Positions 31,027-40,833 of a stretch of DNA of 64,000 nt are shown here, in pieces (the stretch's first letter is position 1; each line of letters starts with the position of its first letter). A program made the translations under genes and the position numbers. The notes beneath the pieces were generated by a model. The model was not told where the DNA came from. It ran no database searches and saw only the letters and a list, made by a program, of their open reading frames with translations. Source of the stretch: Hephaestia caeni (GTDB lineage Bacteria > Pseudomonadota > Alphaproteobacteria > Sphingomonadales > Sphingomonadaceae); the NCBI RefSeq assembly GCF_003550065.1, contig NZ_QXDC01000004.1, forward strand, positions 310,001 to 374,000, written 5' to 3'.

Positions 31027-32781
31027 ATGAGCGCCCGCGACGACGATTTCAGGGTCCGCCCAGGACGGCCAGGCGACGGCGCCAGCCAAGGCAAGCAGGC
31101 CAAGTCGTTCGTCGGTCAGGTGATGCGCGCCGCCAAGAAGGCCGGACACACCGGACGCGGCTTTGGATCGGCCCGGAAAGGCGGCGGAGGATCGCGCTTC
31201 GGTCGCGGCAATGCCGCAGGGTCCAGTCGCGCCCGACGGCCCGACATGCGCCGCGTCATCGTCAAGATGCGCGTCGTGCGTCACGCCGGGACGAAGTTCC
31301 GGGCCGCGCCGATCGCCCGGCATGTGGCTTATCTGGAGCGCGAGGGCGTCACCTGCGATGGCGCGCCTGCCCAGATGTTTGATGCCGGCACTGACCGGGT
31401 CGATGGCGAAGCCTTCGCCGCGCGCTGCGAAGACGACCGGCACCATTTCCGGTTCATCGTCTCGCCCGAGGACGCCGGCGAAATGCAGGACCTGCGCGCC
31501 TTCACCCGCGAACTGATGACCGACGCCCAGCGCGATCTCGGCACATCGCTCGACTGGGTGGCCGTCGATCACTGGAACACCGACAATCCGCATATCCATG
31601 TGCTGGTGCGCGGCCGCGCCGATGACGGCGGTGATCTTGTCATCAGCCGCAACTATGTGCGCGAGGGATTCCGGGGGCGAGCCGAGGATCGCGTCACGCT
31701 CGAACTCGGCCCGCGCAGCGAGCGTGAGATCCAGGCGGCGTTGCGCAAGGACGTGGATGCGGAACGATGGACCGGCCTGGATCGGACCTTGCGCGGCATC
31801 GCCGACCATCATGGCGGCATCGTCGATCTTCGTCCCGAAAGCGGTTTGCACGATCCGGAAGAACGACGCCTGCTGGTTGGCCGGGTGCAGAAGCTCGAAC
31901 GGCTCGGTCTCGCCGATCCTATCGGCCCCGCGTCATGGACGCTGAAGCCCGGCGGCGAAGAAACCTTGCGGGCACTGTCGATCCGTGGCGACATCATCAA
32001 GACCATGCACACGGCAATGTCGCGCGGCGTCGGCGCGCCCGATATCGCGTCCTTCGCCATCCATGACGAACAGGTCGCTGATCCCGTGCTGGGCCGCCTG
32101 GTCGAACGCGGCCTGCATGACGAACTGGCGGGCACGGCCTACGCCGTCGTCGAAGGCGTGGACGGGCGCACCCATCATCTGCGGTACAGCGATATCGATA
32201 TGACGGGGGACGCGCGGCCCGGTGCGATCGTCGAACTGCGGTCCTGGGCGGACAACAAGGGCCAGCAACGGCATTCGCTCGCCACCCGCTCCGACCTCCC
32301 GCTGGATCGGCAGGTCACGGCCGAGGGCGCGACCTGGCTCGACCGCCATTTGATCGCGCGCGATCCGCCCCCGCTGGGCGGCGGGTTTGGTGCATCGGTG
32401 GCGACCGCACTCGCTGCCCGCGCCGATCATCTCGTTGATGAAGGATTGGCGCGGCGCCAGGGCCAGCGCTTCATCTTCGCTCGTAATCTGATCGACACGC
32501 TGAAGCAGCGCGAACTGGACGGCGCCACCGCCCGGATCGCCGCCGAGACCGGCCTTCCACACAGGCCGTCGGTTCCCGGCGATCATGTGACCGGCATCTA
32601 CCGCCAGCGCCTCACGCTGGCGTCGGGCCGGTTTGCGATGATGGATGATGGGCTCGGCTTCCAGCTCGTGCCGTGGCGGCCGGCGCTCGATCCGCAGCTG
32701 GGCAAACACATCTCCGGAACGATGACGCCGAGCGGCGGGGTGGACTGGAGTTTTGGGAAACAGCGTGGGTTGGGGCTTTGA
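31027..32781 (+). CDS. VirD2/TraI-type relaxase (DUF3363 family)
   Basis: Relaxase of 584 residues that nicks oriT and leads the strand into the recipient. The basic, Gly-rich front (about 1-75) precedes the catalytic domain: SVARHVAYLEREG-like segment near 98 (ARHVAYLEREG), RHHFRFIVSPEDA near 137, and the metal-binding HIH at about 188-190 in NPHIHVLVRG. The DUF3363 C-terminal region follows. This belongs to the MOBP class used by trb-type elements. ATG at 31027 chosen; an open frame extends to 30898 but into the presumed oriT. Confidence 0.88.
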   Translation: MSARDDDFRVRPGRPGDGASQGKQAKSFVGQVMRAAKKAGHTGRGFGSARKGGGGSRFGRGNAAGSSRARRPDMRRVIVKMRVVRHAGTKFRAAPIARHVAYLEREGVTCDGAPAQMFDAGTDRVDGEAFAARCEDDRHHFRFIVSPEDAGEMQDLRAFTRELMTDAQRDLGTSLDWVAVDHWNTDNPHIHVLVRGRADDGGDLVISRNYVREGFRGRAEDRVTLELGPRSEREIQAALRKDVDAERWTGLDRTLRGIADHHGGIVDLRPESGLHDPEERRLLVGRVQKLERLGLADPIGPASWTLKPGGEETLRALSIRGDIIKTMHTAMSRGVGAPDIASFAIHDEQVADPVLGRLVERGLHDELAGTAYAVVEGVDGRTHHLRYSDIDMTGDARPGAIVELRSWADNKGQQRHSLATRSDLPLDRQVTAEGATWLDRHLIARDPPPLGGGFGASVATALAARADHLVDEGLARRQGQRFIFARNLIDTLKQRELDGATARIAAETGLPHRPSVPGDHVTGIYRQRLTLASGRFAMMDDGLGFQLVPWRPALDPQLGKHISGTMTPSGGVDWSFGKQRGLGL

Positions 32782-32949
32782 TTGCCGACGATCAGACCCT
32801 TGCATGGCGATGCGGTCAAAATGCAGTGTTGGTGAATGCCAATGGGGTTGGTAACGACCCATTGTACGAATTCGCGTTACACGGCGAATCGCCGACGCTA
32901 GATTCTCGAAAAGTTCTCCGAACCTGAGGCTGGGATATTGAACTGACCT

Positions 32950-33933
32950 ATGACGACCGCGCGCCACATCGTTGCACTGCTGCAAAGCCATATAGATGGA
33001 GACGAAGATCGCTTCCTCTCCGTGGCAACGCAGCTTGCCGCGCATGAGGCGAGGCAGGGTCATGGGAAGCTTGCCCAGGAGCTGCGCGAACTGGTCGACG
33101 CCGCCAAGGGCAAAAGCTCGACGGTGGCCCGGCGCGGGGCCGGCCCGGTGCCGATGGCGCAGCCGAAGGGCGAGCTCGTCGGCCTTCTCGAAGCCCGCTA
33201 TTCCGACATCCGCCTGTCCAGTATGGTGCTTAAGCCCGAGTTACAGGATCGACTGGCCCGCGTGCTGCGCGAGCAGCGCCAGCAGGAGCGGCTGCGCGCG
33301 CGTGGCCTCTCTCCCCGCCGCAAGCTGTTGCTTGTGGGTCCGCCTGGCGCGGGCAAGACCATGACTGCGGCGGCCTTGGCGGGCGAGTTGAAGCTGCCCC
33401 TTTTCACCGTCCTCTATGACGGGTTGATCGGCAAACTCATGGGCGAGACCGCCACGCGGCTGCGTCTCGTCTTTGACGCCGTCGCGATGCAGCGCGGCGT
33501 CTATTTCTTCGATGAGTTCGACGCGATCGGCGCCCAACGCGCCGGGCCGAACGACGTGGGCGAAATCCGCCGGGTGCTCAATTCATTCCTCCAGTTTCTG
33601 GAGAATGATGATGGTCCGAGCCTGATCATCGCGGCCACCAACCACCCCGAGCTGCTCGATAAGGCGCTCTACCGCCGGTTCGACGATGTCATCACTTATG
33701 ACTTGCCTGATCCGTCCGTTGTGCAGGGGATTATCGAAGCCCGGCTTGCGACGTTTGATCTCAAGTCGATTGAATGGACTTCCGTGCTCGATTCTGCCGC
33801 GCATCTCTCCCAGGCCGAAGTCGCCAGGGCGGCCGACGAGGCGGCCAAGGTCGCCGTTCTGGACGACCATGACGGTGTGACGACCGCAACGCTGCTGACC
33901 GCCCTGACGGAGCGGCGCGCGGCGATCCTCTAA
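32950..33933 (+). CDS. ietA: AAA ATPase, IetA-like
   Basis: AAA-type ATPase of 327 residues: helical front (about 1-90), Walker A VGPPGAGKTM at about 129-138, Walker B YFFDEFDAIG near 181-190, sensor ATNHPE near 227 and arginine YRRFD near 238. The gene 13 nt downstream encodes a large subtilisin-like protease. This pair is the IetA/IetS arrangement first linked to plasmid stability/incompatibility in Agrobacterium and later listed as an anti-phage system. Its A+T-richer upstream region (32782-32949) suggests its own promoter and separate acquisition within the ICE. Confidence 0.85.
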   Translation: MTTARHIVALLQSHIDGDEDRFLSVATQLAAHEARQGHGKLAQELRELVDAAKGKSSTVARRGAGPVPMAQPKGELVGLLEARYSDIRLSSMVLKPELQDRLARVLREQRQQERLRARGLSPRRKLLLVGPPGAGKTMTAAALAGELKLPLFTVLYDGLIGKLMGETATRLRLVFDAVAMQRGVYFFDEFDAIGAQRAGPNDVGEIRRVLNSFLQFLENDDGPSLIIAATNHPELLDKALYRRFDDVITYDLPDPSVVQGIIEARLATFDLKSIEWTSVLDSAAHLSQAEVARAADEAAKVAVLDDHDGVTTATLLTALTERRAAIL

Positions 33934-33946
33934 GCATAGAGTCCCA

Positions 33947-36409
33947 ATGGCTGTACCTCCCCGCGATCGCCCCCATTTCCATGTCGAAGGCGGCGGCCAA
34001 AACGAGGCTTACACGTCACCCCGTCTGGTGATTAGCGGCCTTCCCCCGGCGCGGGTCCGCGCCGCACACGCTGCACGTCTTGAACTCGCGATCGGAACGG
34101 CGCTCGCCGCTGGTCGTCAGCGTATCGCCGAACGGGAAGACGGCGTCGCCGAAGGCAAGCCGGGCTTCTATCTGGAATTCGATATCCCGATCGCGGAGCG
34201 CGGCGCGGTCGAAGCCCTGGAAAACAAACCCAAGGCCATCGAGCTTGTCGCCGTGCGGCCCACGGTCGAAGGCGACGAAATGGTCTCGGCTACGGTGTTC
34301 GTCCCCGAAACCGCTGCCGATTTCTTCGTCAAGAAGATCGAGGCCTATCGCGACGAGCAGACGCGGACCGGCAAGCCCAAGAACGAGGCCCTAATCGCGC
34401 GGATCGACGACATCCGGGTCGCCGTCGCCCGCTCCTTGTTCACCGATGACGCTCAGTATTTTCCCGCCGATGGTCGCCCAGTCTGGTGGGAAGTCTGGCT
34501 GCGGGATGGCGGCCTCGATATCTTCCAGTCCGTCGCCGCCAAGCTCGAAGTCGCGATCAAGGAGCACGTCATCAGTTTCCCAGAGCGCGATGTCGCGCTC
34601 GCCCTCGCGGATGAAGTGACGATGGATCGGCTGCTCCGCAATTCCGATGCCGTCGCCGAACTGCGCCTGGCCAAGGACACGCCATCGCTTTTTCTAGAAA
34701 TGCGCACGGTCGATCAGGCCGATTGGGCGAACGATCTGGTTGACCGGATCACGCAACCGTCGCCCTTGGCGCCGGCGGTCTGCATTCTCGACAGCGGAGC
34801 GACGCAGGCCCACCCCCTCATCGCACCGGGGCTCGATGCGGCCGATCAACATAGCTACGAGAACGCTTGGGGTGTCGGCGACAGCGTCTATTGGAACGGC
34901 CACGGTACGTCGATGGCCGGCATCGCGCTCTATGGCGATCTTGAAACTGCCCTTTCCCACGGCGAGCCAGTGGCGCTCGGCCATCGCCTCGAAACGGTGA
35001 AAATCCTGCCGCCGACGGGACAGAACGAGCCTAGACTTTACGGCGCGATCACCGCGACCGGCATCGCCCGCGCAGAAGATCATGCCCCGCGTCGCCGCCG
35101 GGTATTCTGCATGGCCGTCACCAGCAACGTCGGCTTGGGCCGCGGACGGCCATCATCCTGGTCCTCGTCGGTGGACCAGCTTTGCTATGGCGGCGGTGAC
35201 AGACGGCGGCTGATGGTCCTTGCTGCGGGCAACGTGCGCGGCGATATCCATCCGGCCGAGTATCCCGACCGCAACGACCTCGAAGAGGTAGAGAGCCCGG
35301 CGCAAGCCTGGAATCCGCTCGTGGTCGGAGCCAGCACCGACAAGATCACCATTACCCATCCCGACTATGACGGATGGACGCCTGTCGCTCCGGCCGGCGA
35401 CCTCTCACCGGCGAGCCGGACATCTGCCATCTGGGATCGGCAATGGCCGATCCGCCCGGATGTCGTCTTCGAGGGCGGCAACTTCGCGCATGACGGCGCC
35501 AACCCGGCCTCGGCGATCGACGACCTTCAGCTCCTCACCACCCACTATCGCCCGAACATGCGCCTGTTTGAGGCGTTCGGCGACACCAGCGGCGCGGCTG
35601 CGCTCGGCGCAAACCTCGCCGCTGGCGTCATGACCGCGCGGCCGACGCTCTGGCCGGAGACGGTACGCGCGCTGATCGTGCATTCCGCCGAATGGACGCC
35701 CGCGATGCGCCAGCGGTTCGACGCGGCCGGCTCGCAGGCCCAAAAATTGGCGATGCTGCGCCGTTATGGTTGGGGCGTGCCCGATCTCGACCGGGCGCTG
35801 ATGAGCGCGGCGAACGACGCGACGCTGATGGTCGAGGACGCCCTGTTGCCGTTCCGCAAGGACGGTTCGGCGATCAAGACGCGCGACATGAACCTGCATC
35901 GGCTTCCCTGGCCGCGCGCCGAACTGGCCGCGCTCGGCGATCTGGACGTCGAGCTGCGGATCACCCTGTCTTACTTCGTCGAGCCCAATCCCGGTGAGCG
36001 CGGCTGGACGCGGCGGCATCGCTACGCTTCGCACAATCTCCGCTTCGCGGTGAAACGATCGCTCGAAGGCTTGGAGGCGTTCCGGCAGCGCATCAACAAG
36101 GCCGCTCAGGACGAAGAGTCCGGCGCTGTTGGGGGCGGAGCCGGCGGCGACTCATGGGTGTTGGGTACGATCCGCGACCGCGGCTCGATCCATAGCGACA
36201 TCTGGCGCGGTAGCGCCGCGGCCCTGGCGGAACGCGACGCGATCGGCGTCTTTCCGGTGAGCGGTTGGTGGAAGGAGAAACCCGCGCTCCAGCGGTGGGA
36301 CCGATCAGCACGCTATGCGCTGTGCGTGTCGATCCGCGCACCCGAGGCCAACATCGACCTCTATACCGCCATCGCCAATCAGATTGCTGTCCCGATCCCA
36401 GCAGCCTAG
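33947..36409 (+). CDS. ietS: Subtilisin-like serine protease, IetS-like
   Basis: S8 family peptidase of 820 residues without a signal peptide, so probably cytoplasmic. Catalytic triad: Asp near 281 (VCILDSGAT), His near 318 (NGHGTSMAG), Ser near 548 (GDTSGAAALGA). About 270 residues precede the protease domain and 250 follow it; both are specific to this family. Encoded right after the AAA ATPase; in IetAS the ATPase and protease act together, either as a toxin-antitoxin-like stability module or in phage defence. Which partner restrains which is not visible here. Confidence 0.86.
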   Translation: MAVPPRDRPHFHVEGGGQNEAYTSPRLVISGLPPARVRAAHAARLELAIGTALAAGRQRIAEREDGVAEGKPGFYLEFDIPIAERGAVEALENKPKAIELVAVRPTVEGDEMVSATVFVPETAADFFVKKIEAYRDEQTRTGKPKNEALIARIDDIRVAVARSLFTDDAQYFPADGRPVWWEVWLRDGGLDIFQSVAAKLEVAIKEHVISFPERDVALALADEVTMDRLLRNSDAVAELRLAKDTPSLFLEMRTVDQADWANDLVDRITQPSPLAPAVCILDSGATQAHPLIAPGLDAADQHSYENAWGVGDSVYWNGHGTSMAGIALYGDLETALSHGEPVALGHRLETVKILPPTGQNEPRLYGAITATGIARAEDHAPRRRRVFCMAVTSNVGLGRGRPSSWSSSVDQLCYGGGDRRRLMVLAAGNVRGDIHPAEYPDRNDLEEVESPAQAWNPLVVGASTDKITITHPDYDGWTPVAPAGDLSPASRTSAIWDRQWPIRPDVVFEGGNFAHDGANPASAIDDLQLLTTHYRPNMRLFEAFGDTSGAAALGANLAAGVMTARPTLWPETVRALIVHSAEWTPAMRQRFDAAGSQAQKLAMLRRYGWGVPDLDRALMSAANDATLMVEDALLPFRKDGSAIKTRDMNLHRLPWPRAELAALGDLDVELRITLSYFVEPNPGERGWTRRHRYASHNLRFAVKRSLEGLEAFRQRINKAAQDEESGAVGGGAGGDSWVLGTIRDRGSIHSDIWRGSAAALAERDAIGVFPVSGWWKEKPALQRWDRSARYALCVSIRAPEANIDLYTAIANQIAVPIPAA

Positions 36410-36459
36410 CTGTTTCAGACTGCCGGGACTGACTACAGACCGCTCCGCCACTCCCTGTC

Positions 36460-36474
36460 TTTGCACGCCATAGC
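36460..36474 (+). promoter_or_regulatory. Shared 15-mer upstream of traG
   Basis: TTTGCACGCCATAGC, 103 nt before the traG start. A copy with one change (TTTGCACGCCATCGC) lies 117 nt before trbB at 39058-39072. Candidate operator or promoter for the transfer operons. Confidence 0.45.
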
Positions 36475-36562
36475 CGCCGTTCCTGCGACGCGTGCCCGAG
36501 ACCCCTTGTAGAACCGGCCACCGGCTCCCGACCTTGAAGGCATTTGCCGGGAAGGAAGGGCC

Positions 36563-38581
36563 GTGTCCGCCACCAAAATCCTCTGGGGCCAGATCCTCGT
36601 GGTGTTCGCAATCGTGCTGGCGTCGGTCTGGTCCGCGACCCAATGGACCGCAGTGGCGCTGGGGCACCAACCCCAGCTCGGCCCGCCCTGGTTCACGGCG
36701 TTCGACGTGCCGATCTATCCACCGCTCGCCTTCTTCTGGTGGTGGTTCTCCTTCGACGCCTACGCGCCGGATATCTTCCAGCGCGGCGCCTATATCGCGG
36801 TATCGGGCGGCTTCCTGTCGATCATCGTCGCCATCGGCATGTCGGTGTGGCGCGCGAGAGAGATCCGCAACGCCGAGACCTTCGGCACCGCGCGCTGGGC
36901 GACCGTCAAGGAAATCCGCGGCGCCGGCCTGCTCGGCGATGACGGCGTGGTGCTGGGCCGGTTCGCGCGTGAATATCTGCGCCATGACGGTCCCGAACAT
37001 GTGCTCTGCTTCGCGCCAACCCGCAGCGGCAAGGGCGTCGGCCTGGTGGTGCCCTCGCTGCTGACCTGGCCGGGATCGGCCATCGTTCACGACATCAAGG
37101 GCGAGAACTGGGGCCTGACCGCGGGCTTTCGCGCCCGGTTCGGCAAGGTGCTGCTGTTCGATCCGACCAATGCGGCTTCGGCCGCCTACAACCCGCTGCT
37201 CGAAGTCCGGCGCGGCGAATGGGAAGTGCGCGACGTCCAAAATGTCGCCGACGTCCTGGTCGACCCCGAAGGCAGCCTTGAGAAACGCAACCATTGGGAA
37301 AAAACCAGCCACGCGCTGTTGGTCGGCACGATCCTGCACGTCCTCTACGCCGAACCCGACAAGACGCTGGCCGGCGTCGCCAACTTCCTGTCGGACCCCA
37401 AGCGGCCGATGGAGACGACGCTGAAGGCGATGATGCTGACCCCGCATCTTGGCGAGGCCGGCGTCCATCCCGTTGTCGCCTCAGCCGCGCGCGAGCTGCT
37501 CAATAAATCGGAGAATGAACGGTCGGGCGTGCTATCGACCGCCATGTCCTTCCTTGGCCTCTATCGCGATCCCGTCGTCGCGGCCGTCACCCGGCAATGC
37601 GACTGGCGCATCGCCGATCTGGTCGACGGCGCCCATCCGGTCTCGCTCTATCTGGTGGTGCCGCCCAGCGACATCAGCCGAACCAAGCCGCTGATCCGCC
37701 TGATCCTCAACCAGATCGGCCGCAGGCTGACCGAAGACTTGAAGGCGAAGGACGGGCGGCACCGCATGCTACTGATGCTCGACGAGTTTCCGGCGCTGGG
37801 ACGGCTCGACTTCTTCGAGAGCGCGCTGGCGTTCATGGCGGGCTACGGAATGAAGGCGTTCCTGATCGCCCAATCGCTCAACCAGATCGAGAAGGCCTAC
37901 GGGCCGAACAACGCCATTCTCGACAATTGCCATGTGCGGGTGTCGTTCGCGACCAATGACGAACGCACCGCCAAACGGGTGTCCGACGCGCTGGGAACGG
38001 CCACCGAGATGCGGGCGATGAAGAACTATGCCGGGCACCGGCTTTCGCCCTGGCTCGGCCATCTGATGGTGTCGCGTTCGGAAACCGCTCGCCAGCTCAT
38101 GACGCCGGGCGAGATCATGCAGCTTCCGCCCGACGATGAAATCGTCATGATCGCCGGCTTGCCGCCGGTGCGCGCAAAGAAGGCGCGCTACTTCACCGAC
38201 CGGCGCTTCACCGCACGCCTGTTGCCCGCGCCCAAAACCCAGCGATCCACGACCGCACCCCGCCCGGACGATTGGACGGCATTGGCAGCGCCGCCCCGCC
38301 CCGTTCTCGCGGACCCGGCATCCGCCGACGGATCGAGCCGCAACCCCGGTAAACCGGCCAAGCCTACAGCCGCGAGCCAGAGCGACACCGCCAACGCCAA
38401 TATCCGGCGCGAGCCAGGCCTGCCCGATCATGAGGAAGTGGTGCGCGAAAGCCCCGCGCCCACGCCGGAGTTCGCGTTCGACGATACGGAGGCGACCGAC
38501 AACGACGCCGCGATCCAGCGCCGGATGCAGCGCCTCGCGCGGCAGGCCAGCCTCGACCCCGGCGACGGCATCCAGCTCTGA
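36563..38581 (+). CDS. traG: TraG/VirD4 coupling protein
   Basis: Type IV coupling ATPase of 672 residues that links the relaxosome to the Trb channel. Two N-terminal membrane segments (about 7-27 and 50-92), Walker A PTRSGKGVG near 152-160, Walker B LLMLDEFPALG near 401-411, and the conserved AQSLNQIEKAYG near 434. The C-terminal 100 residues are acidic, Pro-rich and probably contact the relaxase. GTG start with AAGGAAGGG. Followed 15 nt later by a CopG gene and then the trb operon. Confidence 0.94.
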   Translation: MSATKILWGQILVVFAIVLASVWSATQWTAVALGHQPQLGPPWFTAFDVPIYPPLAFFWWWFSFDAYAPDIFQRGAYIAVSGGFLSIIVAIGMSVWRAREIRNAETFGTARWATVKEIRGAGLLGDDGVVLGRFAREYLRHDGPEHVLCFAPTRSGKGVGLVVPSLLTWPGSAIVHDIKGENWGLTAGFRARFGKVLLFDPTNAASAAYNPLLEVRRGEWEVRDVQNVADVLVDPEGSLEKRNHWEKTSHALLVGTILHVLYAEPDKTLAGVANFLSDPKRPMETTLKAMMLTPHLGEAGVHPVVASAARELLNKSENERSGVLSTAMSFLGLYRDPVVAAVTRQCDWRIADLVDGAHPVSLYLVVPPSDISRTKPLIRLILNQIGRRLTEDLKAKDGRHRMLLMLDEFPALGRLDFFESALAFMAGYGMKAFLIAQSLNQIEKAYGPNNAILDNCHVRVSFATNDERTAKRVSDALGTATEMRAMKNYAGHRLSPWLGHLMVSRSETARQLMTPGEIMQLPPDDEIVMIAGLPPVRAKKARYFTDRRFTARLLPAPKTQRSTTAPRPDDWTALAAPPRPVLADPASADGSSRNPGKPAKPTAASQSDTANANIRREPGLPDHEEVVRESPAPTPEFAFDDTEATDNDAAIQRRMQRLARQASLDPGDGIQL

Positions 38582-38596
38582 GACGAAGGAACCGCC

Positions 38597-39034
38597 ATGC
38601 GCATCAAACACACATTTCGTCTGCCCGCCGATCTGTCCGGTCGGCTGGCCGATTATGCGGCGAGGAAGCGCGTTGCCCAGACCCAGATCGTAGAGGCGGC
38701 GCTGCTGTCGTTCCTCTCGCCCGATGGGTCCGAACGGCTGGAGGCAGCGATTGGCCGTCGTCTTGATCGGCTGTCGCGCCAGGCCGACCGGCTCGAACAT
38801 CATGTCGGGATCTCGAACGAGGCGATGGCGCTGTTCGTCCGCTTCTGGCTGACCACGACCCCGCCCTTGCCGGATACCGCGTTCGCCGCCGCCCAGGCCA
38901 GCGGCCGGGAACGCTATCGCGGGTTCGTCGAGTCGCTCGGCCGGCGCATGGAGACCGGCGCGAGCCTGGCCCGTGAACTGTCCGAAGATATGAAAGCTAC
39001 GCCAGAGCACGTTACTGAGAATTTCGACAAATAA
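38597..39034 (+). CDS. CopG-type ribbon-helix-helix protein before trb operon
   Basis: A 145-residue protein. The N-terminal 45 residues form a ribbon-helix-helix (KHTFRLPADLSGRLADYAARK), followed by a helical region with GRRLDRLSRQADRLEHHVGISNEAMALFVRFWL, typical of the conserved protein between traG and trbB on these elements. Likely a DNA-binding regulator of transfer genes, though some relatives are described as TraG-associated. Ribosome site AAGGAA precedes the ATG, 15 nt after traG. Confidence 0.78.
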   Translation: MRIKHTFRLPADLSGRLADYAARKRVAQTQIVEAALLSFLSPDGSERLEAAIGRRLDRLSRQADRLEHHVGISNEAMALFVRFWLTTTPPLPDTAFAAAQASGRERYRGFVESLGRRMETGASLARELSEDMKATPEHVTENFDK

Positions 39035-39057
39035 GCCAAACCCGCCGATCGTTTCTA

Positions 39058-39072
39058 TTTGCACGCCATCGC
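39058..39072 (+). promoter_or_regulatory. Shared 15-mer upstream of trbB
   Basis: TTTGCACGCCATCGC; see 36460-36474. It sits in the 140-nt gap that begins the trb operon. Confidence 0.45.
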
Positions 39073-39174
39073 ACGACGCCTTGATTTTAGTGTTGCGATT
39101 GCCGGCTTTGTGTCTCTCTTACTCGTCCCCGATCGCTGCGCGCGTCGCCCGGCGGTCTTTGCAGGGGACAAGTC

Positions 39175-40194
39175 GTGCAGCATCAACAGGTGGGATCGGA
39201 GGCGGATTCTCGCGGCGCGCGTATGCTGCGCACCGCGCTCGGCCCGTCGATCGCCGCCTGGCTCGCCGACCCGGCCATCGTCGAAGTCATGCTCAATCCC
39301 GACGGGCGCCTCTGGGTCGACCGGCTCGGTGAAGGCCTTGCCGACACGGGCGAGCGACTGTCTCCTGCCGACGGCGAGCGCATCATCCGTCTGGTCGCGC
39401 ATCATGTCGGCGTCGACGTCCATGCGCGCAGCCCGCGCGTGTCGGCCGAACTGCCCGAGACCGGCGAGCGGTTCGAAGGACTGATCCCACCCGTCGTCGC
39501 TGCGCCCGCCTTTGCGATCCGCAAGCCCGCCGTCGCGATCTTCACCCTCGACGATTATGCTGAAGCGGGGATTATGTCCCGCCTCCAAGCGGCGGTGCTG
39601 CGCAAGGGCGTGGTCGATCGCTGCAATATCCTGGTGGCGGGCGGTACTTCGACCGGCAAGACCACGCTCACCAATGCGCTGCTGGCCGAAGTCGCCAAGA
39701 CTTCGGATCGCGTCGTTCTGATCGAAGACACCCGCGAGCTGCAATGCGCCTCGCCCAATCTCGTGGCGCTCAGGACCAAAGACGGCGTCGCCTCGCTTTC
39801 GGATCTGGTGCGGTCCTCGCTGCGCCTGCGCCCCGACCGCATCCCCATCGGCGAGGTGCGCGGTGCCGAGGCGCTCGATCTCCTCAAAGCCTGGGGCACT
39901 GGCCATCCCGGCGGCGTCGGCACCATCCACGCTGGCTCCGCGCTGGGCGCGCTGCGCCGCATGGAACAGCTCATCCAAGAAGCGGTCGTGACCGTACCGC
40001 GTGCGCTGATTGGCGAGACGATCGACATGGTGGCGGTGCTGGCGGGACGCGGATCGGAACGCCGCCTGGCCGAACTGGCTCGCGTCGATGGCCTCGGTCC
40101 GAGCGGCGACTACGCGCTCACCCAGCTCCCATGCCCTTTGCCCGTTTCCGTGCCGGCCGTTCCGGTCGCATTCTCAGCAGGAGAAGCCTCATGA
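39175..40194 (+). CDS. trbB: TrbB, VirB11-type secretion ATPase
   Basis: Hexameric traffic ATPase of 339 residues. N-terminal domain with [17 protein letters not shown] near 36, Walker [10 protein letters not shown] at about 156-164, the Asp box [10 protein letters not shown] near 181, and [19 protein letters not shown] near 225 with the conserved His. It powers pilus assembly and substrate transfer from the cytoplasmic face. GTG start after GCAGGGGA. First gene of trbBCDEJKLFGI; its stop overlaps trbC. Confidence 0.94.
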   Translation: MQHQQVGSEADSRGARMLRTALGPSIAAWLADPAIVEVMLNPDGRLWVDRLGEGLADTGERLSPADGERIIRLVAHHVGVDVHARSPRVSAELPETGERFEGLIPPVVAAPAFAIRKPAVAIFTLDDYAEAGIMSRLQAAVLRKGVVDRCNILVAGGTSTGKTTLTNALLAEVAKTSDRVVLIEDTRELQCASPNLVALRTKDGVASLSDLVRSSLRLRPDRIPIGEVRGAEALDLLKAWGTGHPGGVGTIHAGSALGALRRMEQLIQEAVVTVPRALIGETIDMVAVLAGRGSERRLAELARVDGLGPSGDYALTQLPCPLPVSVPAVPVAFSAGEAS

Positions 40195-40553
40195 TCGTTC
40201 CTATCCCGAGCTTGCGGCGGCCGATCGCCGCCGTCTCGCATATGCGCCAGCAGGTCGCCGCTGGCGCATTGGCGTGCGTCGTGGCTGTGACCCTGTCGGC
40301 CCCGGCGCGCGCCTCCGGTTCGTCGATGCCCTGGGAAGCCCCTCTCCAGTCCATCCTCGAATCGATCGAAGGGCCGGTGGCGAAGATCATCGCCGTGATT
40401 GTGATCATCGTCACCGGCCTGACGCTCGCCTTTGGCGATTCCGGCGGCGGCTTTCGCAAGCTGATCCAGATCGTGTTCGGTCTGTCGATCGCCTTCGCGG
40501 CGTCGAGCTTCTTCCTGTCGTTCTTCAGCTTCGGCGGCGGGGCGCTGATCTGA
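40191..40553 (+). CDS. trbC: TrbC pilin precursor
   Basis: VirB2-type pilin of 120 residues. A long basic/hydrophobic leader (cleavage expected after about residue 42, at ARASG) is followed by two hydrophobic helices (about 64-82 and 91-114) separated by a short polar loop GDSGGGFRK. In RP4 the TraF protease (here at 29157) trims and cyclises TrbC. Overlaps trbB by four bases and trbD by one. Confidence 0.9.
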   Translation: MIVPIPSLRRPIAAVSHMRQQVAAGALACVVAVTLSAPARASGSSMPWEAPLQSILESIEGPVAKIIAVIVIIVTGLTLAFGDSGGGFRKLIQIVFGLSIAFAASSFFLSFFSFGGGALI

Positions 40554-40822
40554 TGCTGGAGGATGGCGAAGTCGCGGGCTTCTACGCCCCGGTGCACCGG
40601 GCGCTGACCGAGCCGATCCTGCTCGGCGGCGCCCCGCGCGCCGTCGCTATCGCCAACGGCACATTGGCCGCCGCGATCGGCGTCGGCCTCCAGCTCTGGA
40701 TCGCCGGCGGCGTGCTGTGGCTGATCGGCCATCTGGCGGCGGTGTGGGCGGCCAAGCGCGACGCGCAGTTCCCCGACGTCGCCCGCCGCCACCTCCGCTA
40801 TCCCGCCTATCTGCGCGTCTGA
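40553..40822 (+). CDS. trbD: TrbD, VirB3-like membrane protein
   Basis: An 89-residue VirB3 homologue with PVHRALTEPILLGGAPRAVAI at the front and two adjacent hydrophobic segments (about 29-64), then a basic tail. VirB3/TrbD anchors at the inner-membrane complex next to the VirB4-type ATPase. The start codon overlaps the trbC stop (TGATG). Confidence 0.9.
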   Translation: MLEDGEVAGFYAPVHRALTEPILLGGAPRAVAIANGTLAAAIGVGLQLWIAGGVLWLIGHLAAVWAAKRDAQFPDVARRHLRYPAYLRV

Positions 40823-40833
40823 GGCTCGCCCCC

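Noticed and set aside
30770..31030. 86-codon plus-strand ORF between the transglycosylase and relaxase genes
   Set aside because: No ribosome site, no recognisable protein pattern, and it covers the likely oriT.
36305..37468. 387-codon minus-strand frame opposite traG
   Set aside because: Lies opposite conserved Walker motifs of TraG; shadow.
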